From JAKVAV01 sp047632755 (lineage in GTDB: Bacteria > Bacteroidota > Bacteroidia > Flavobacteriales_D > Cryomorphaceae): DNA of 64,000 nt. The translations under genes and the position numbers were made by a program. Under the pieces are notes generated by a model. That model was not told where the DNA came from. It did not search any database and was given only the letters and a program-made list of their open reading frames with translations. Positions 33,925 to 43,212 of this stretch are shown piece after piece; the first letter of the stretch is position 1, and every line of letters begins with the position of its first letter. Location of the stretch: assembly GCA_047632755.1 (NCBI GenBank), contig JBLIDT010000006.1, forward strand, positions 62,001 through 126,000, given 5' to 3'.

Positions 33925-34325
33925 ATCAATTTTTTGACTGTATGGTCTTCTTGTCTTTGATCGATGGGTTCTCTTGCAATGATAAACACATAAATCAGGG
34001 CACCTAGTGTATAGGCCAGAATATCAAACGGATCGCTGACAAAGTTCGTGCCTTCATTTGGCAGTAGCCATTCAAATACGATGGATGAGTACACAACGGC
34101 AATGGCAACTTCTTTCTTGTTTATAGCAAAGGAAAAATTGAAAAGCGATTTCACGATTTTGACAGAAGTGATGAGGATGGGAATAAACAGAATGTCCCCA
34201 CCATAGAAATGTAAAGCTTTTGGGCCAAATTCACTTTCCCTAATGCAGCGAATAGCCAGGTAGAGAAAAATCATGAGTAGGAAAAACCTCCTCTCCCTTA
34301 TCCCGATATCAGAGCGATGAGCCAT
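33921..34325 (-). CDS. Small integral membrane protein
   Basis: 134 residues with about four predicted helices (FFLLMIFLYLAIR, GGDILFIPILITSVKIVK, EVAIAVVYSSIVFEWLL, PFDILAYTLGALIYVFIIAR). The GGDILF...DPFDILAYTLG pattern is reminiscent of VanZ-like or DUF2809 proteins but I cannot name a family. The start at 34325 overlaps the zinc-ribbon gene by 28 nt; the ATG at 34274 would leave a gap and is an alternative. Confidence 0.55.
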   Translation of the reverse strand: MAHRSDIGIRERRFFLLMIFLYLAIRCIRESEFGPKALHFYGGDILFIPILITSVKIVKSLFNFSFAINKKEVAIAVVYSSIVFEWLLPNEGTNFVSDPFDILAYTLGALIYVFIIAREPIDQRQEDHTVKKLI

Positions 34326-34603
34326 ATAAAAAATGAAAGAGTACCCATGTAAATCGTGAATGCAATATTCAACACGCGGAAGGACACTTTATGAATAGGT
34401 TTTTCAGACTCCTGAAGTCGGCGAAGGTGTTTTTCAAATTTTGTTTCGGAGAGGATTTTCTGCTCTCTTTTTCTGCGCTCCCTTTCAACCTTTTCTTCTT
34501 TTGACTTAAGCAAGGGGTCGAGGGTAGCGTCACAAAAAACACAGTACTTTTCGGTAGAGTCAGTCCACTTTCCGCAATCATGGCATTTCCTTTGATTTGT
34601 CAC
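34298..34603 (-). CDS. Zinc-ribbon membrane-anchored protein
   Basis: 101 residues. N-terminal CHDCGKW...CVFCD gives two CxxC pairs (a zinc ribbon), then a highly charged helix (KSKEEKVERERRKREQK), then a single C-terminal membrane span (ITFTIYMGTLSFFIWLIALIS-like). No specific family. 1 nt behind the oxyR stop and overlapping the next gene, so co-transcribed. Confidence 0.6.
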   Translation of the reverse strand: MTNQRKCHDCGKWTDSTEKYCVFCDATLDPLLKSKEEKVERERRKREQKILSETKFEKHLRRLQESEKPIHKVSFRVLNIAFTIYMGTLSFFIWLIALISG

Positions 34604-34604
34604 T

Positions 34605-35570
34605 TTAGCCTGCTAACTTTTTGTCAGCCTTAGGGCTAACCACTGATTCTTCTTGTGGCGATAAGAGCTTTTGAGGCACTTGTCCTTGGATCTCCTCCGC
34701 GAGTATGTCGATGATGCTAATTTTCAGTTGAACTTTGCTGTAGATCATGCTTATTTCTCGGGTCGGTTGAGGGTGCTCTATAGGTTTGATGAATTGCTTT
34801 TCTTCTTCTCCTAAATCAAGCGCCATTAAATAAGGCAATAACGTCATACCGAATCCATTGTTGGCGAGTCGGATGAGCGTTTCGAAATTGCCACTTTGAA
34901 ATTCGAGTGTTTTGTGTGCGCTGTTGTCGTCAGGAAAAGCTGATGCGCAAAGATTGATCACGCTGTCTCTAAAGCAGTGTCCGTTTTTAAGAAGGAGCAT
35001 GTCGTTTAACCTCAATTCTGAATGAAGTACAAAATCCTCATTTTCCAGACGGTGCCCTTTTGGCACATAGGCCATGAATGGTTCGTAATAAAGAGGTTTT
35101 TCGATTATTCCCGATTTGACCAATGGAGTGGCAAGAATGCCTGCATCAATTTGGTCGCGATCCAGTTTTTCTAAGATCTGTTCGGTCTGCAGTTCTTCGA
35201 TTTTCAGCTCAATTTCTGGATACTTATCCATGACTACACGAAGAAAACGAGGAAGTAAATTGGTGCTAACCGTTGGTATGATTCCCAGTCTGAATTCTCC
35301 TGAAACCTGCCCCTTGCTTCCCTTCACCAACTCTTCAATACGCTTTGCTTCTTGCATTGTAGTGCGCGCTTGCTTAATAATTTGCGCTCCAATTATTGTT
35401 GGCTCTACAGGGTGCTTACTTCGATCAAAGATTAATATATCGAGCTCTTTCTCTAGCTTATTGATCTGCATGCTCAGCGTAGGCTGAGTCACGAAGCAAC
35501 TTTCTGCGGCAGCAGCAAAATGGCGATAGGTATCTACGGCAAGAACATATTTGAGCTGAGTAAGGGTCAT
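34605..35570 (-). CDS. oxyR: Hydrogen-peroxide-sensing LysR-type regulator OxyR
   Basis: 321 residues. N-terminal HTH (MTLTQLKYVLAVDTYRHFA, CFVTQPTLSMQINKLEKEL) and C-terminal effector domain. The redox pair is in place: Cys199 in NGHCFRDSV and Cys208 in INLCAS, the same numbers as in E. coli OxyR, so disulfide sensing is expected. It probably controls peroxide defence genes such as the peroxiredoxin at 15 kb; the genes downstream on its transcript are small envelope genes. A -7 element lies at 35604-35611. Confidence 0.92.
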   Translation of the reverse strand: MTLTQLKYVLAVDTYRHFAAAAESCFVTQPTLSMQINKLEKELDILIFDRSKHPVEPTIIGAQIIKQARTTMQEAKRIEELVKGSKGQVSGEFRLGIIPTVSTNLLPRFLRVVMDKYPEIELKIEELQTEQILEKLDRDQIDAGILATPLVKSGIIEKPLYYEPFMAYVPKGHRLENEDFVLHSELRLNDMLLLKNGHCFRDSVINLCASAFPDDNSAHKTLEFQSGNFETLIRLANNGFGMTLLPYLMALDLGEEEKQFIKPIEHPQPTREISMIYSKVQLKISIIDILAEEIQGQVPQKLLSPQEESVVSPKADKKLAG

Positions 35571-35603
35571 TGGAGTTATCTATAAAGAGTGAATTCTTAT
35601 CGA

Positions 35604-35611
35604 CAAAGCTA
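35604..35611 (-). promoter_or_regulatory. Candidate -7 promoter element of oxyR
   Basis: Minus-strand TAGCTTTG fits TAnnTTTG and lies 33 nt before the start codon. A TTTGG at 35639-35635 could be the -33 box but the 24-nt spacer is longer than usual. Confidence 0.5.
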
Positions 35612-35686
35612 TAACATCCAAAACACCTGTGAAACCAAATTGAATCAAATTAGTATAACAAGTTGAATCGCAAAAGACCATTTACA

Positions 35687-36370
35687 ATGCAGTTAAAATT
35701 TTACGTACCGATTTTCGCTATTCTGTTACTGACTTCATGTATCAAAGACCCTAAACAAGAAGGATGTACTGACCCAATTGCAGTAAATTACGACCCAAGC
35801 GCTTTGAAAGAAGATGGCAGTTGTCAATTCAATCAAGCAGAACAAATCATCTGGCAGGCTGGGCTTTTCGGCGGTTGGAACGGAGATTTGATTGAGGGCG
35901 CATACAGCTTGAACGTTTGCGAAGGTGTGATCGAAGTGATGGAAGAAGCTAGAGATTCTGCTAGCGTATTGGAAACATTGTACCTAGGCACTGGCGCGGA
36001 GTTCACTCATCGCTCCTATTTTACGCTTATCAATGAGCAAGATGCCCGCGATTTTGTAGAAGGCAGTTTGCGATTTGACGTTCGTGTAACCGATACGGAA
36101 AAAGGCTCACCCGATTTTATCAAACTTTTTATCAGCGGTAAAATTGCTGATGATGGAAGTTGTCAGCCCTACCGAAGAAGCGAGTATGTAGAAATTTCTA
36201 CTCAGTCATTCAACGATTCCACATTCACTCCTGTGCAGGTAACAATAAGAGAGTTCGAGCAAATAATGATGGCTCGTGTTCAAGTCGTTTGCGGTATGGA
36301 ATTCGAAGGTGAGCGAAGTACAGGTATCGAAATTGATAACCTTCGTTGGGTGGCTAATGACGTGAATTAA
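35687..36370 (+). CDS. Hypothetical lipoprotein
   Basis: 227 residues from the ATG at 35687 (MQLKFYVPIFAILLLTSC, lipobox Cys); the longer frame from 35663 adds eight charged residues before the signal. The mature N-terminus is CTDPIAVNYDPSALKEDGSC, a motif repeated in many Bacteroidetes surface proteins. The rest is a beta-sandwich-like domain with no known family. Probably at the outer membrane; it converges with the next gene with a 4-nt overlap. Confidence 0.6.
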   Translation: MQLKFYVPIFAILLLTSCIKDPKQEGCTDPIAVNYDPSALKEDGSCQFNQAEQIIWQAGLFGGWNGDLIEGAYSLNVCEGVIEVMEEARDSASVLETLYLGTGAEFTHRSYFTLINEQDARDFVEGSLRFDVRVTDTEKGSPDFIKLFISGKIADDGSCQPYRRSEYVEISTQSFNDSTFTPVQVTIREFEQIMMARVQVVCGMEFEGERSTGIEIDNLRWVANDVN

Positions 36371-36732
36371 TCCGTCACTGAGCTTTTAAATTCCTCTTGC
36401 TGTTTAGCCAGTTTTTCTACAAGCTTTTCTTGCATTACTACTCTTTGATCCTCGTTAAGGACACTTAAAATTTGCTTGTCCGTTGATACATCTATATGGT
36501 CAAGTTTCCTTTTTAGTGATTCAATCTCAGTTAGAACTATTTCGTTCTTTTTAATTTTTTCTCCCAGCAGTTGGGTGATTTGATAAAGTTGTTCACCAGA
36601 AAGATTTAGCTCTTTGTGGTATATTTTCATTTCTTCTTGCACGGCTGCGTTGGCTCGATTATCGGCTTCTTGAGAAAATCCAATTACCGAAAGACAAAGA
36701 GTTAAGAGGGTAAGGCCAATATTGATTTTCAT
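36367..36732 (-). CDS. Small exported helical protein, possibly LTXXQ/Spy-like
   Basis: 121 residues, signal MKINIGLTLLTLCLSVIGFSQ. The mature part is nearly all alpha-helical with LNLSGEQLYQITQLLGEK, which recalls the LTxxQ motif of Spy/CpxP periplasmic chaperones. The match is partial, so the function is uncertain. Follows the monooxygenase-like gene on the same strand with a 12-nt gap. Confidence 0.5.
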   Translation of the reverse strand: MKINIGLTLLTLCLSVIGFSQEADNRANAAVQEEMKIYHKELNLSGEQLYQITQLLGEKIKKNEIVLTEIESLKRKLDHIDVSTDKQILSVLNEDQRVVMQEKLVEKLAKQQEEFKSSVTD

Positions 36733-36744
36733 AATCAGTTTTGT

Positions 36745-38136
36745 TTATAGAGCAATCTGTTCGTCTCCTTTTTGATAAGGCATGTAATTTATGAAAAACT
36801 GAAACATCTCGTCCGTTGTCTTCATGTTTTCTCCCGCTTCACTCAAAGTTCTAGGAGGTGAATTGGGATTAAAGGGATTTTCAATGGTGTTGTCAAAAAT
36901 AGCAACTACCTCAATCGTATAACCTTTCGGAATGACCAATACTTTCTCGTAAGTATAAAAGTACTGCCACCTAAAGTCCCATTCGGGAATCCGAATCAAC
37001 GGAATCGTATCATCCTTATTTTCTGAATAGGCATAGGCCGTAAATTCTCTTCCCAGCAAATGCATGTGAGGATTAACCGTTAACACCGACATGGTGTCAG
37101 GTATTCTATACTTCGTTTTAAAGGTGCTGACTTTGCCTGCTGGTAAAATGAACTCGGGTTCAATCTTTGTGATTCCCTGCGTGCCCATGTGCAGCTCTGA
37201 TACAGGCCTTTCAGGTCGCTTTTCAGCGAAATAGATTTCGATTTGACTGTAGTCGAAAGTGTCTAAAGCCGAAGGGCCGTAGTGCAATGTGTTCAGCAAA
37301 AACGCAGCATTCTCATTTATGAATAGACCTCCGATACCGTCTGGGTATTGCAATGCTTCTACTCCCGGTAAATAGTTGAATGCCGAAACCCTCATGGCTG
37401 GGTAGGAGCCATTATCATTGGCAATTTCCATTTGCCGATAAGCTTCCAATGAATTCACTTTTTCGGCATCAATAATCCACTTGCCTTGGCTCGGATTCTT
37501 CTTTAGTTCATTGTCATAATTGATAAGGTGACCATTGACGTGATGCACCAATTGCTTGTTTCCCGGTTTAAAATGAATGGCTTTGATGACAGTATCTCGC
37601 GGGAGCTTGATTGGGATTTTAGCTATTCTGAAAATGTCTAGATTTTCCCCAGGTATCCATACCGTATCGGCATACGAAAAGACCAAGTCGGGCTTCGTCG
37701 GATTTTCAGCGGTAAAGATTTCTGGTTCAGGGATAGATTCAGTTTTAATTCCTTCGGGCGCGCCTTGATCAATCCAGTTGATCAGTGTCAATTTCTCTGT
37801 AGCAGAAAGGATTTTTTCGCCTTTGAAACGGCTGAATTCTGGGTCTGCTGGCCACGGCGGCATGTAACCGTCAGCTACAACTTGGCGAATCGTTTTGGTT
37901 CTCTTTTTAACATCCGAAAAATCGGTTAGAGAGAAGGGGCCAGCACCCTCTTGGTGGTGGCAAGGCGTGCAGTTATTGAATATGATCGGCGCGGCATTTT
38001 CCCAGAAGGTCAATTCTTCAGTTATCTCAGCCGTATGAACTGGAGCATCAGATGGAGTGGGTTCCGTTTTTTCAGGAGCAGAGCTGCATGAAGCCAATCC
38101 AATCAAAATCAGAAGAACTGCTATTCTATAAAACAT
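36745..38136 (-). CDS. Cytochrome c and copper-type II monooxygenase-like lipoprotein
   Basis: 463 residues. Lipoprotein signal (LILIGLASCSSA), a c-type haem site CTPCHH at residues 56-61 with MPPW as likely axial Met, then a PHM/DBM-like beta-sandwich with Cu-ligand-type His motifs (LVHHVNGHL, LHYGP, NPHMHLLG) and a late Met (TTDEMFQF). It resembles copper ascorbate-dependent monooxygenases fused to an electron-carrier haem. Its N-terminus overlaps the redoxin gene by 16 nt, so they are one operon and may share an oxidative reaction at the cell surface. Confidence 0.75.
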   Translation of the reverse strand: MFYRIAVLLILIGLASCSSAPEKTEPTPSDAPVHTAEITEELTFWENAAPIIFNNCTPCHHQEGAGPFSLTDFSDVKKRTKTIRQVVADGYMPPWPADPEFSRFKGEKILSATEKLTLINWIDQGAPEGIKTESIPEPEIFTAENPTKPDLVFSYADTVWIPGENLDIFRIAKIPIKLPRDTVIKAIHFKPGNKQLVHHVNGHLINYDNELKKNPSQGKWIIDAEKVNSLEAYRQMEIANDNGSYPAMRVSAFNYLPGVEALQYPDGIGGLFINENAAFLLNTLHYGPSALDTFDYSQIEIYFAEKRPERPVSELHMGTQGITKIEPEFILPAGKVSTFKTKYRIPDTMSVLTVNPHMHLLGREFTAYAYSENKDDTIPLIRIPEWDFRWQYFYTYEKVLVIPKGYTIEVVAIFDNTIENPFNPNSPPRTLSEAGENMKTTDEMFQFFINYMPYQKGDEQIAL

Positions 38137-38681
38137 CCTACTGCTTTTGTTTTTTTCGGGTTGATTTCTTCTCCGTCCAAATGGGCGGAAAGCGCATTTT
38201 CGAGGTGACGTTCAGTAATTTTCAGTCGTTTTTTCCCCAAAGAAATAGCCCAATTGTCGATGGCTCCCTGATACAATGCCTCGCTATTCCTGTTAATCAC
38301 TAAAACCTCCGGTGTTGTCGTCGCTTCATAATGATTGGCGAGCGAAAACTCGGGATCGAGTATAACGGGCAAATTCAAATTATACTTGATTAAAAAGCCC
38401 TCTATTTCGGAATCAGAGTAATACAGCCCACTTACGACGCCATAGAAAGCAACATCCTTCTCTTCGAAGTCCTCTTGAATTCGGTCAATAGTAACGCTGT
38501 AATTTTGGCATAGTGGGCATTCGGGCGATAAAAAGAAGAGAACGGTAGAGAAGTGATTCACCAATACGGTGTCTAATCTTACTTCCGTTTTGTCAAGCAT
38601 TGCGAATTTCTGACCAAGGGGAGATTTCTTCCCACAGGAACCTAAGATTAGCATTATCAAAATTATTGCCGCCTGACGCAT
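38121..38681 (-). CDS. Thioredoxin-fold (redoxin) lipoprotein
   Basis: 186 residues. Lipoprotein signal MRQAAIILIMLILGSC, then a thioredoxin-like domain with Cys55 and Cys58 in SPECPLCQNY, a CxxC of the resolving type. Could supply electrons or metal to the downstream cytochrome/copper enzyme. Translationally overlapping with it. Confidence 0.78.
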   Translation of the reverse strand: MRQAAIILIMLILGSCGKKSPLGQKFAMLDKTEVRLDTVLVNHFSTVLFFLSPECPLCQNYSVTIDRIQEDFEEKDVAFYGVVSGLYYSDSEIEGFLIKYNLNLPVILDPEFSLANHYEATTTPEVLVINRNSEALYQGAIDNWAISLGKKRLKITERHLENALSAHLDGEEINPKKTKAVGCFIE

Positions 38682-38745
38682 GGTGTAAAATTAACAATCG
38701 TCAATCGGTTCTCGAACGATCGTAAAATTTCTATTTTGCGCCTTC

Positions 38746-40701
38746 ATGACTGTTTGGATAAAATCACTTCTTTTCTCGGCCATTGCTATTTTTTCCTCTC
38801 TGGTTGTCTCTGCTCAGGACGAGAGCATCTTTACTAAGGATGATTTTTCAGTCGAACTTCCTCATTTAATTGTTGATGGTTTAGAGTCTTCGGGAACGCT
38901 TATTTGCAATGACTTAGATAAACTCTATCTCCTTGGGAATAGTGCGCAGGTATTAATCAATGGAGAAAGGACAACCTTAAGTTTTCAAGACGGCAAGGCC
39001 GAATTTATAATGTCCTTTGATCGAAACGAACCGATGTCGATTAAAGTCGGTGGCTTTACTTCAGTAAAAGAAATAACACCGATGCCCTTGTGGTTATCCG
39101 TTATTCCGCCATTGCTTGTAATTGCTTTGGCGCTCGCATTCAAGGAAGTAGTGAGTAGTCTGATAGCAGGCATATTCGCTGGAGCAATCATTGTAGCTCA
39201 TTTTTCCACCGACTCAGCCGGATTTTTAACAGGACTTCTATCGGCCATTGACACTTATATCGTGCAGGCAATGGTCGATTCAGGTCACGTATCCGTAATT
39301 CTTTTCTCAACGATAATTGGCGGGATAGTCGCCGTTATTTCCAAAAATGGCGGGATGCAAGCGGTTGTCGACAAAATTTCTAGAAAGGCAAATAGCCCCA
39401 AGTCAGGGCAGCTCGCTACTTGGTTTTTAGGAATAGGAATTTTCTTCGATGATTACGCGAATACTTTAGTGGTTGGAAATACCATGAGGCCTTTAACCGA
39501 TCGATTAAAAATCTCTCGTGAGAAGCTAAGCTATATCGTAGACTCCACCGCCGCCCCCATAGCGGCAATTGCGCTTATCACCACTTGGATTGGCGCCGAA
39601 TTGGGCTATATCCAATCGGCTCTCGATCAGATCAACTCGGGCTCAGTTATGATTGAAGCAAGTCCCTACATCATTTTTCTCGGCTCGTTGAAGTATTCGT
39701 TCTACCCAATTTTCGCGCTGGTTTTCATGTTGATCCTCATTCTGAGAAACAGAGATTTTGGCCCGATGTATAAAGCAGAGGTGAAGGCCAGAGAATTTGG
39801 AGTTAACTCAGCTGCACCTGGTGAATCAGCCGTTGATTTGGAGGAATTTGCACCTCAAGAAGGGATCAAGTTAAATATGTGGAATGCCATTATTCCGATT
39901 TTGGTGGTAATCTTAGGAACAGTTGCTGGGCTTCTTTATACTGGTATTGATGCTGACCCGTCGGCTTGGAGTTCAAGTGAACTGCCGTTTGGTAGAAAGC
40001 TCTCTACCGTAATTGGAAACTCTGATAGTTACAAGGCTTTGCTTTGGTCGTCCACTTTCGGGTTGATCGTCGCCATTCTTCTTTCAACTTTGAGAAGGAC
40101 TCTTACGTTTAGTGATTCGATTTTGGCATCAATAGAAGGATTTAAGACCATGGTTCCCGCCATTGTCATCTTGATTTTAGCATGGAGTTTGGCTGCTTTG
40201 ACTGATCAAATGCACACCGCTGATTATCTCGCAGGCTTGGCCGAGGGCCGATTGGCCATTTGGGCATTGCCAGCAGTTACTTTTTTGCTTTCGGCAGTGG
40301 TTGCGTTTTCTACGGGTTCCTCTTGGGGTACGATGGCGATTATTTATCCCATTATGCTGCCTCTGGCTTGGGCGCTCTCCCTTGAGAGTGGAATGGAAGC
40401 AGCCTTGGCAATGGAGATTTTCTTAAACACGACTTCTTGTGTGCTGGCAGGAGCCGTTCTTGGAGACCATTGCTCGCCCATTAGCGATACCACTATTTTG
40501 AGTTCCCTCGCAACTCGATGTGATCATTTGCAGCATGTCAAGACACAAATGCCTTATGCTTTGACGGTTGGATTGGTCGCCGTAATATTTACCACATTGT
40601 CCGCCTTGTTTTCTGTTCCGTGGTTGCTCAATTATTTAATCGGTATTGCTTTGTTATACCTCGTCGTTTCCCTTTTGGGAAAGAAGGTGACGGCTGACTA
40701 G
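38746..40701 (+). CDS. NhaC-family Na+/H+ antiporter with extra N-terminal periplasmic domain
   Basis: 651 residues. Residues 1-24 are a signal-like hydrophobic stretch (SLLFSAIAIFSSLVVSAQ); 25-115 form a soluble beta-like domain (TLICNDLDKLYLLGNSAQVL). The antiporter proper starts near residue 118 with about 12 helices and the family segments DDYANTLVVGNTMRPLTD and CVLAGAVLGDHCSPISDTT. It exchanges cytoplasmic Na+ for H+. Typical NhaC proteins lack the N-terminal part. Confidence 0.85.
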   Translation: MTVWIKSLLFSAIAIFSSLVVSAQDESIFTKDDFSVELPHLIVDGLESSGTLICNDLDKLYLLGNSAQVLINGERTTLSFQDGKAEFIMSFDRNEPMSIKVGGFTSVKEITPMPLWLSVIPPLLVIALALAFKEVVSSLIAGIFAGAIIVAHFSTDSAGFLTGLLSAIDTYIVQAMVDSGHVSVILFSTIIGGIVAVISKNGGMQAVVDKISRKANSPKSGQLATWFLGIGIFFDDYANTLVVGNTMRPLTDRLKISREKLSYIVDSTAAPIAAIALITTWIGAELGYIQSALDQINSGSVMIEASPYIIFLGSLKYSFYPIFALVFMLILILRNRDFGPMYKAEVKAREFGVNSAAPGESAVDLEEFAPQEGIKLNMWNAIIPILVVILGTVAGLLYTGIDADPSAWSSSELPFGRKLSTVIGNSDSYKALLWSSTFGLIVAILLSTLRRTLTFSDSILASIEGFKTMVPAIVILILAWSLAALTDQMHTADYLAGLAEGRLAIWALPAVTFLLSAVVAFSTGSSWGTMAIIYPIMLPLAWALSLESGMEAALAMEIFLNTTSCVLAGAVLGDHCSPISDTTILSSLATRCDHLQHVKTQMPYALTVGLVAVIFTTLSALFSVPWLLNYLIGIALLYLVVSLLGKKVTAD

Positions 40702-40872
40702 TCTTCTTTTAGTGTCTATCTATAAAGTCGACTACCTTCTTTGTCTGATCAATAGTCCCTTCGGCTTGGCTCAGGAAAGGGCATTGACCAATGTCAACTG
40801 CTTAGTTTACAGAACTGCGTGCAAGTTGCTATCGAACTATCTATTTCAAACTACCCTACAAATTAACAGACT

Positions 40873-43113
40873 CTATTTATTCTCCTTAGAAATGACCAGC
40901 GGAGGCAGCAAAGTGAAATCGAATAGCAATGCGAAGCCCAAAGTGAGCGTTACGAAGAGACCTATGAAAAAAGTGCTTTGGAATGAGCTGAAGCAAAGTC
41001 CAATAAATCCTCCGAAAAGAATGATGCTGGTAATAATAAGTGCCTTTCCAGTGTGCAAGTAGGCATTCCTCATTGCATCGTATTGACTCTTTCCTTTCAT
41101 CAATTCGAGCTTGTACCTGCTCAAAAGGTGAATCGTGTCATCCACGGCTATTCCGAAGGCGATGGTAAAGATGATGCTCGTGCTCATATTGAGGTTGATT
41201 CCCGCGAGAGCCATTACCGCGCCTACTGCCAAAAGGGGCAGCAGATTTGGCACCAAGGCAATTAATACCATTCGGAAAGAGCGGAACATGAGGCCCATTA
41301 AAATGGAGATCAATATAAATGCTGCGCCCAATCCTTTTGATAGGCTTTCGACCAATGTTTGGTTCGTTCGATCAATCAAGGTACCCGTTCCCGTAATCGT
41401 CACAGTGGCATTTTTAGCAATTCCTTCTCTTTCGAGGAAATCGTTTAACTCTTCGTTTTTAGAAGCGAAATGCTGGGCACCCAAATCTCCAACCCTTCCT
41501 AAAACCCGAATATAACCACCGTCTTCGGTGGTGAGGTTGGATATTTTTCCTGTGGACAGGATCTTTTTATAGTCCTTCAATAAGAGTTTTAATTCGCCCT
41601 CTTTTTCTGGAAGGCGATAGAATTCATTTCTTCCACCATGGTTGCTGCGGTTGAGTTCTTTCAAAACAGAAAGTGGCGACATAACCGCACCAACTCTGTA
41701 ATTGGCTTCTAAGAAATGGTGAATCTTATCGAGCGATTGAAAATATTCGGGATCGCTCAAATCAACTTCGTTATCCCATTCTAACCCCATGTCAAATGGC
41801 CTAACTCCCGAAAAGTACTGATCGAAAAAAGTAAAGTCTTGCCTCAGCTTTTCACTTTTTTTCAGGTCCTCTAGTAGGTAGTTGTTCAAATCAATGGTGG
41901 TAATTCCAGCTATCATTGCCACGCTTAGGAGACCAGTTGTGATGAATATCTTCTTTCGATTCTTGGTGACGACATTGAATAGAGCTAGTAAAAAACCATC
42001 CCATTTTTGAGTGCTGTTTGATTCCAAATATCTCTTTGGTTCTGAAAACAACGTGAGGCATGCAGGCATCATAATGATGGCAATGACAAAAGCGGCCATT
42101 ACTCCTACAGCAGTTAGCACACCGAATTCTTGAAGAGATGGAATTCCCGTGAACCATAGGCTGGCAAAACCAATAGACGTCGTGATACTGGTGAGAAGTG
42201 TCGCCAAACCCGTGTCAGTCGTCATCAATTTGATCGACTCTTTTTTCGATAGCCCTTTTTTCAATTCCTCGAGATACCGAGAATACAGATGGACGGCATC
42301 GCTCATGCCCACGACAAAAATCACTGGCGGTAGCATGTTAAGCAATATGCTGATTCCTTTTCCTGCAAGGTTGAGTATTCCAACGCTCCAGATTACTGCC
42401 AATAAGACTGTGAAAATTGGCAGAATAACTCCTCGAAAGCTCCGAAACATGATGAACAATAGAACAACCACAAATCCCATAGCGATGCTCATGAACATGA
42501 CAAATTCGGACTGTATCTTTTTTATAAAAACCACTTGTCCTATTGCTCTTCCCGATAAATGGACCCCGTCAAAATCATAATTGGAAAGGATCGCATTTAG
42601 TGATTCCGCTAGTTCATCGCTCTCATCCTTGTTCAGGAACTCCTTGGTCATGGCCACTATCGATATGGCCGTAGTATCTGTGGAAAAAAGATTGCCCAAA
42701 ACGGATGGATCAGAAAATACTCGATTCGAATCTAGGTCTCTTTTTCCCGAAAGGAGGGGACGCTGAAAGACCGAGCCTGTGAGGGGCTCTCTCACTCTTA
42801 CTTTTGCATTGGTAGGAGACAGCACCGAAGTGATATGGGGCATCTCCTTAAGAGCGGCTGTCAGTTCTTCGATTTCTGTCAAAAAATCCGTTTCAAAGAC
42901 TCCAGCTTCGTTTACTAAACCGACCAGAATAAAATCGTTGTCAGTACTAAAGGTGTCACGGTGAATTTGAAAATACTTCGTGGCTTGATCATCGGGTTTG
43001 AAAAACTTATCGAAGTTGTAATCAAAGCCAGTATTTGGAAGAGTCGAAGCGAAGAAGGCCGAGATAGCCAGAAGCAGAATTAGGGCGAATACAGAATTTC
43101 GTTTGTTGATCAT
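40873..43113 (-). CDS. MMPL/RND-superfamily exporter
   Basis: 746 residues. Two repeats, each with one helix, a large periplasmic loop and a five-helix block: MLPPVIFVVGMSDAVHLYSRY in the first and FTIAFGIAVDDTIHLLSRYKLEL in the second are the hallmark helix-4 segments. Proton-driven export of a lipid-like or hydrophobic substrate is likely; no partner genes (outer-membrane channel or periplasmic adaptor) lie next to it. 170 nt from the convergent antiporter stop, a gap in which I see nothing of note. Confidence 0.88.
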   Translation of the reverse strand: MINKRNSVFALILLLAISAFFASTLPNTGFDYNFDKFFKPDDQATKYFQIHRDTFSTDNDFILVGLVNEAGVFETDFLTEIEELTAALKEMPHITSVLSPTNAKVRVREPLTGSVFQRPLLSGKRDLDSNRVFSDPSVLGNLFSTDTTAISIVAMTKEFLNKDESDELAESLNAILSNYDFDGVHLSGRAIGQVVFIKKIQSEFVMFMSIAMGFVVVLLFIMFRSFRGVILPIFTVLLAVIWSVGILNLAGKGISILLNMLPPVIFVVGMSDAVHLYSRYLEELKKGLSKKESIKLMTTDTGLATLLTSITTSIGFASLWFTGIPSLQEFGVLTAVGVMAAFVIAIIMMPACLTLFSEPKRYLESNSTQKWDGFLLALFNVVTKNRKKIFITTGLLSVAMIAGITTIDLNNYLLEDLKKSEKLRQDFTFFDQYFSGVRPFDMGLEWDNEVDLSDPEYFQSLDKIHHFLEANYRVGAVMSPLSVLKELNRSNHGGRNEFYRLPEKEGELKLLLKDYKKILSTGKISNLTTEDGGYIRVLGRVGDLGAQHFASKNEELNDFLEREGIAKNATVTITGTGTLIDRTNQTLVESLSKGLGAAFILISILMGLMFRSFRMVLIALVPNLLPLLAVGAVMALAGINLNMSTSIIFTIAFGIAVDDTIHLLSRYKLELMKGKSQYDAMRNAYLHTGKALIITSIILFGGFIGLCFSSFQSTFFIGLFVTLTLGFALLFDFTLLPPLVISKENK

Positions 43114-43154
43114 TAGCTTCTCAAAGAACGCCTCTATTTACTGTTTGTTCCAAA

Positions 43155-43190
43155 TAAAAAACGCCCTCTCGAAACCGAGAGGGCGCTTAA
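43155..43190 (-). terminator. Terminator of dnaK
   Basis: CGCCCTCTCG/CGAGAGGGCG, 10 bp with a 4-nt loop, followed on the minus strand by a T-run. It begins about 25 nt after the dnaK stop. Confidence 0.85.
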
Positions 43191-43212
43191 CTTTTATCTG
43201 TTCAGATCAGAA

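Noticed and set aside
40712..41062. 116-residue ORF after the antiporter
   Set aside because: Its second half is antisense to the MMPL gene and the first half has no recognisable character.
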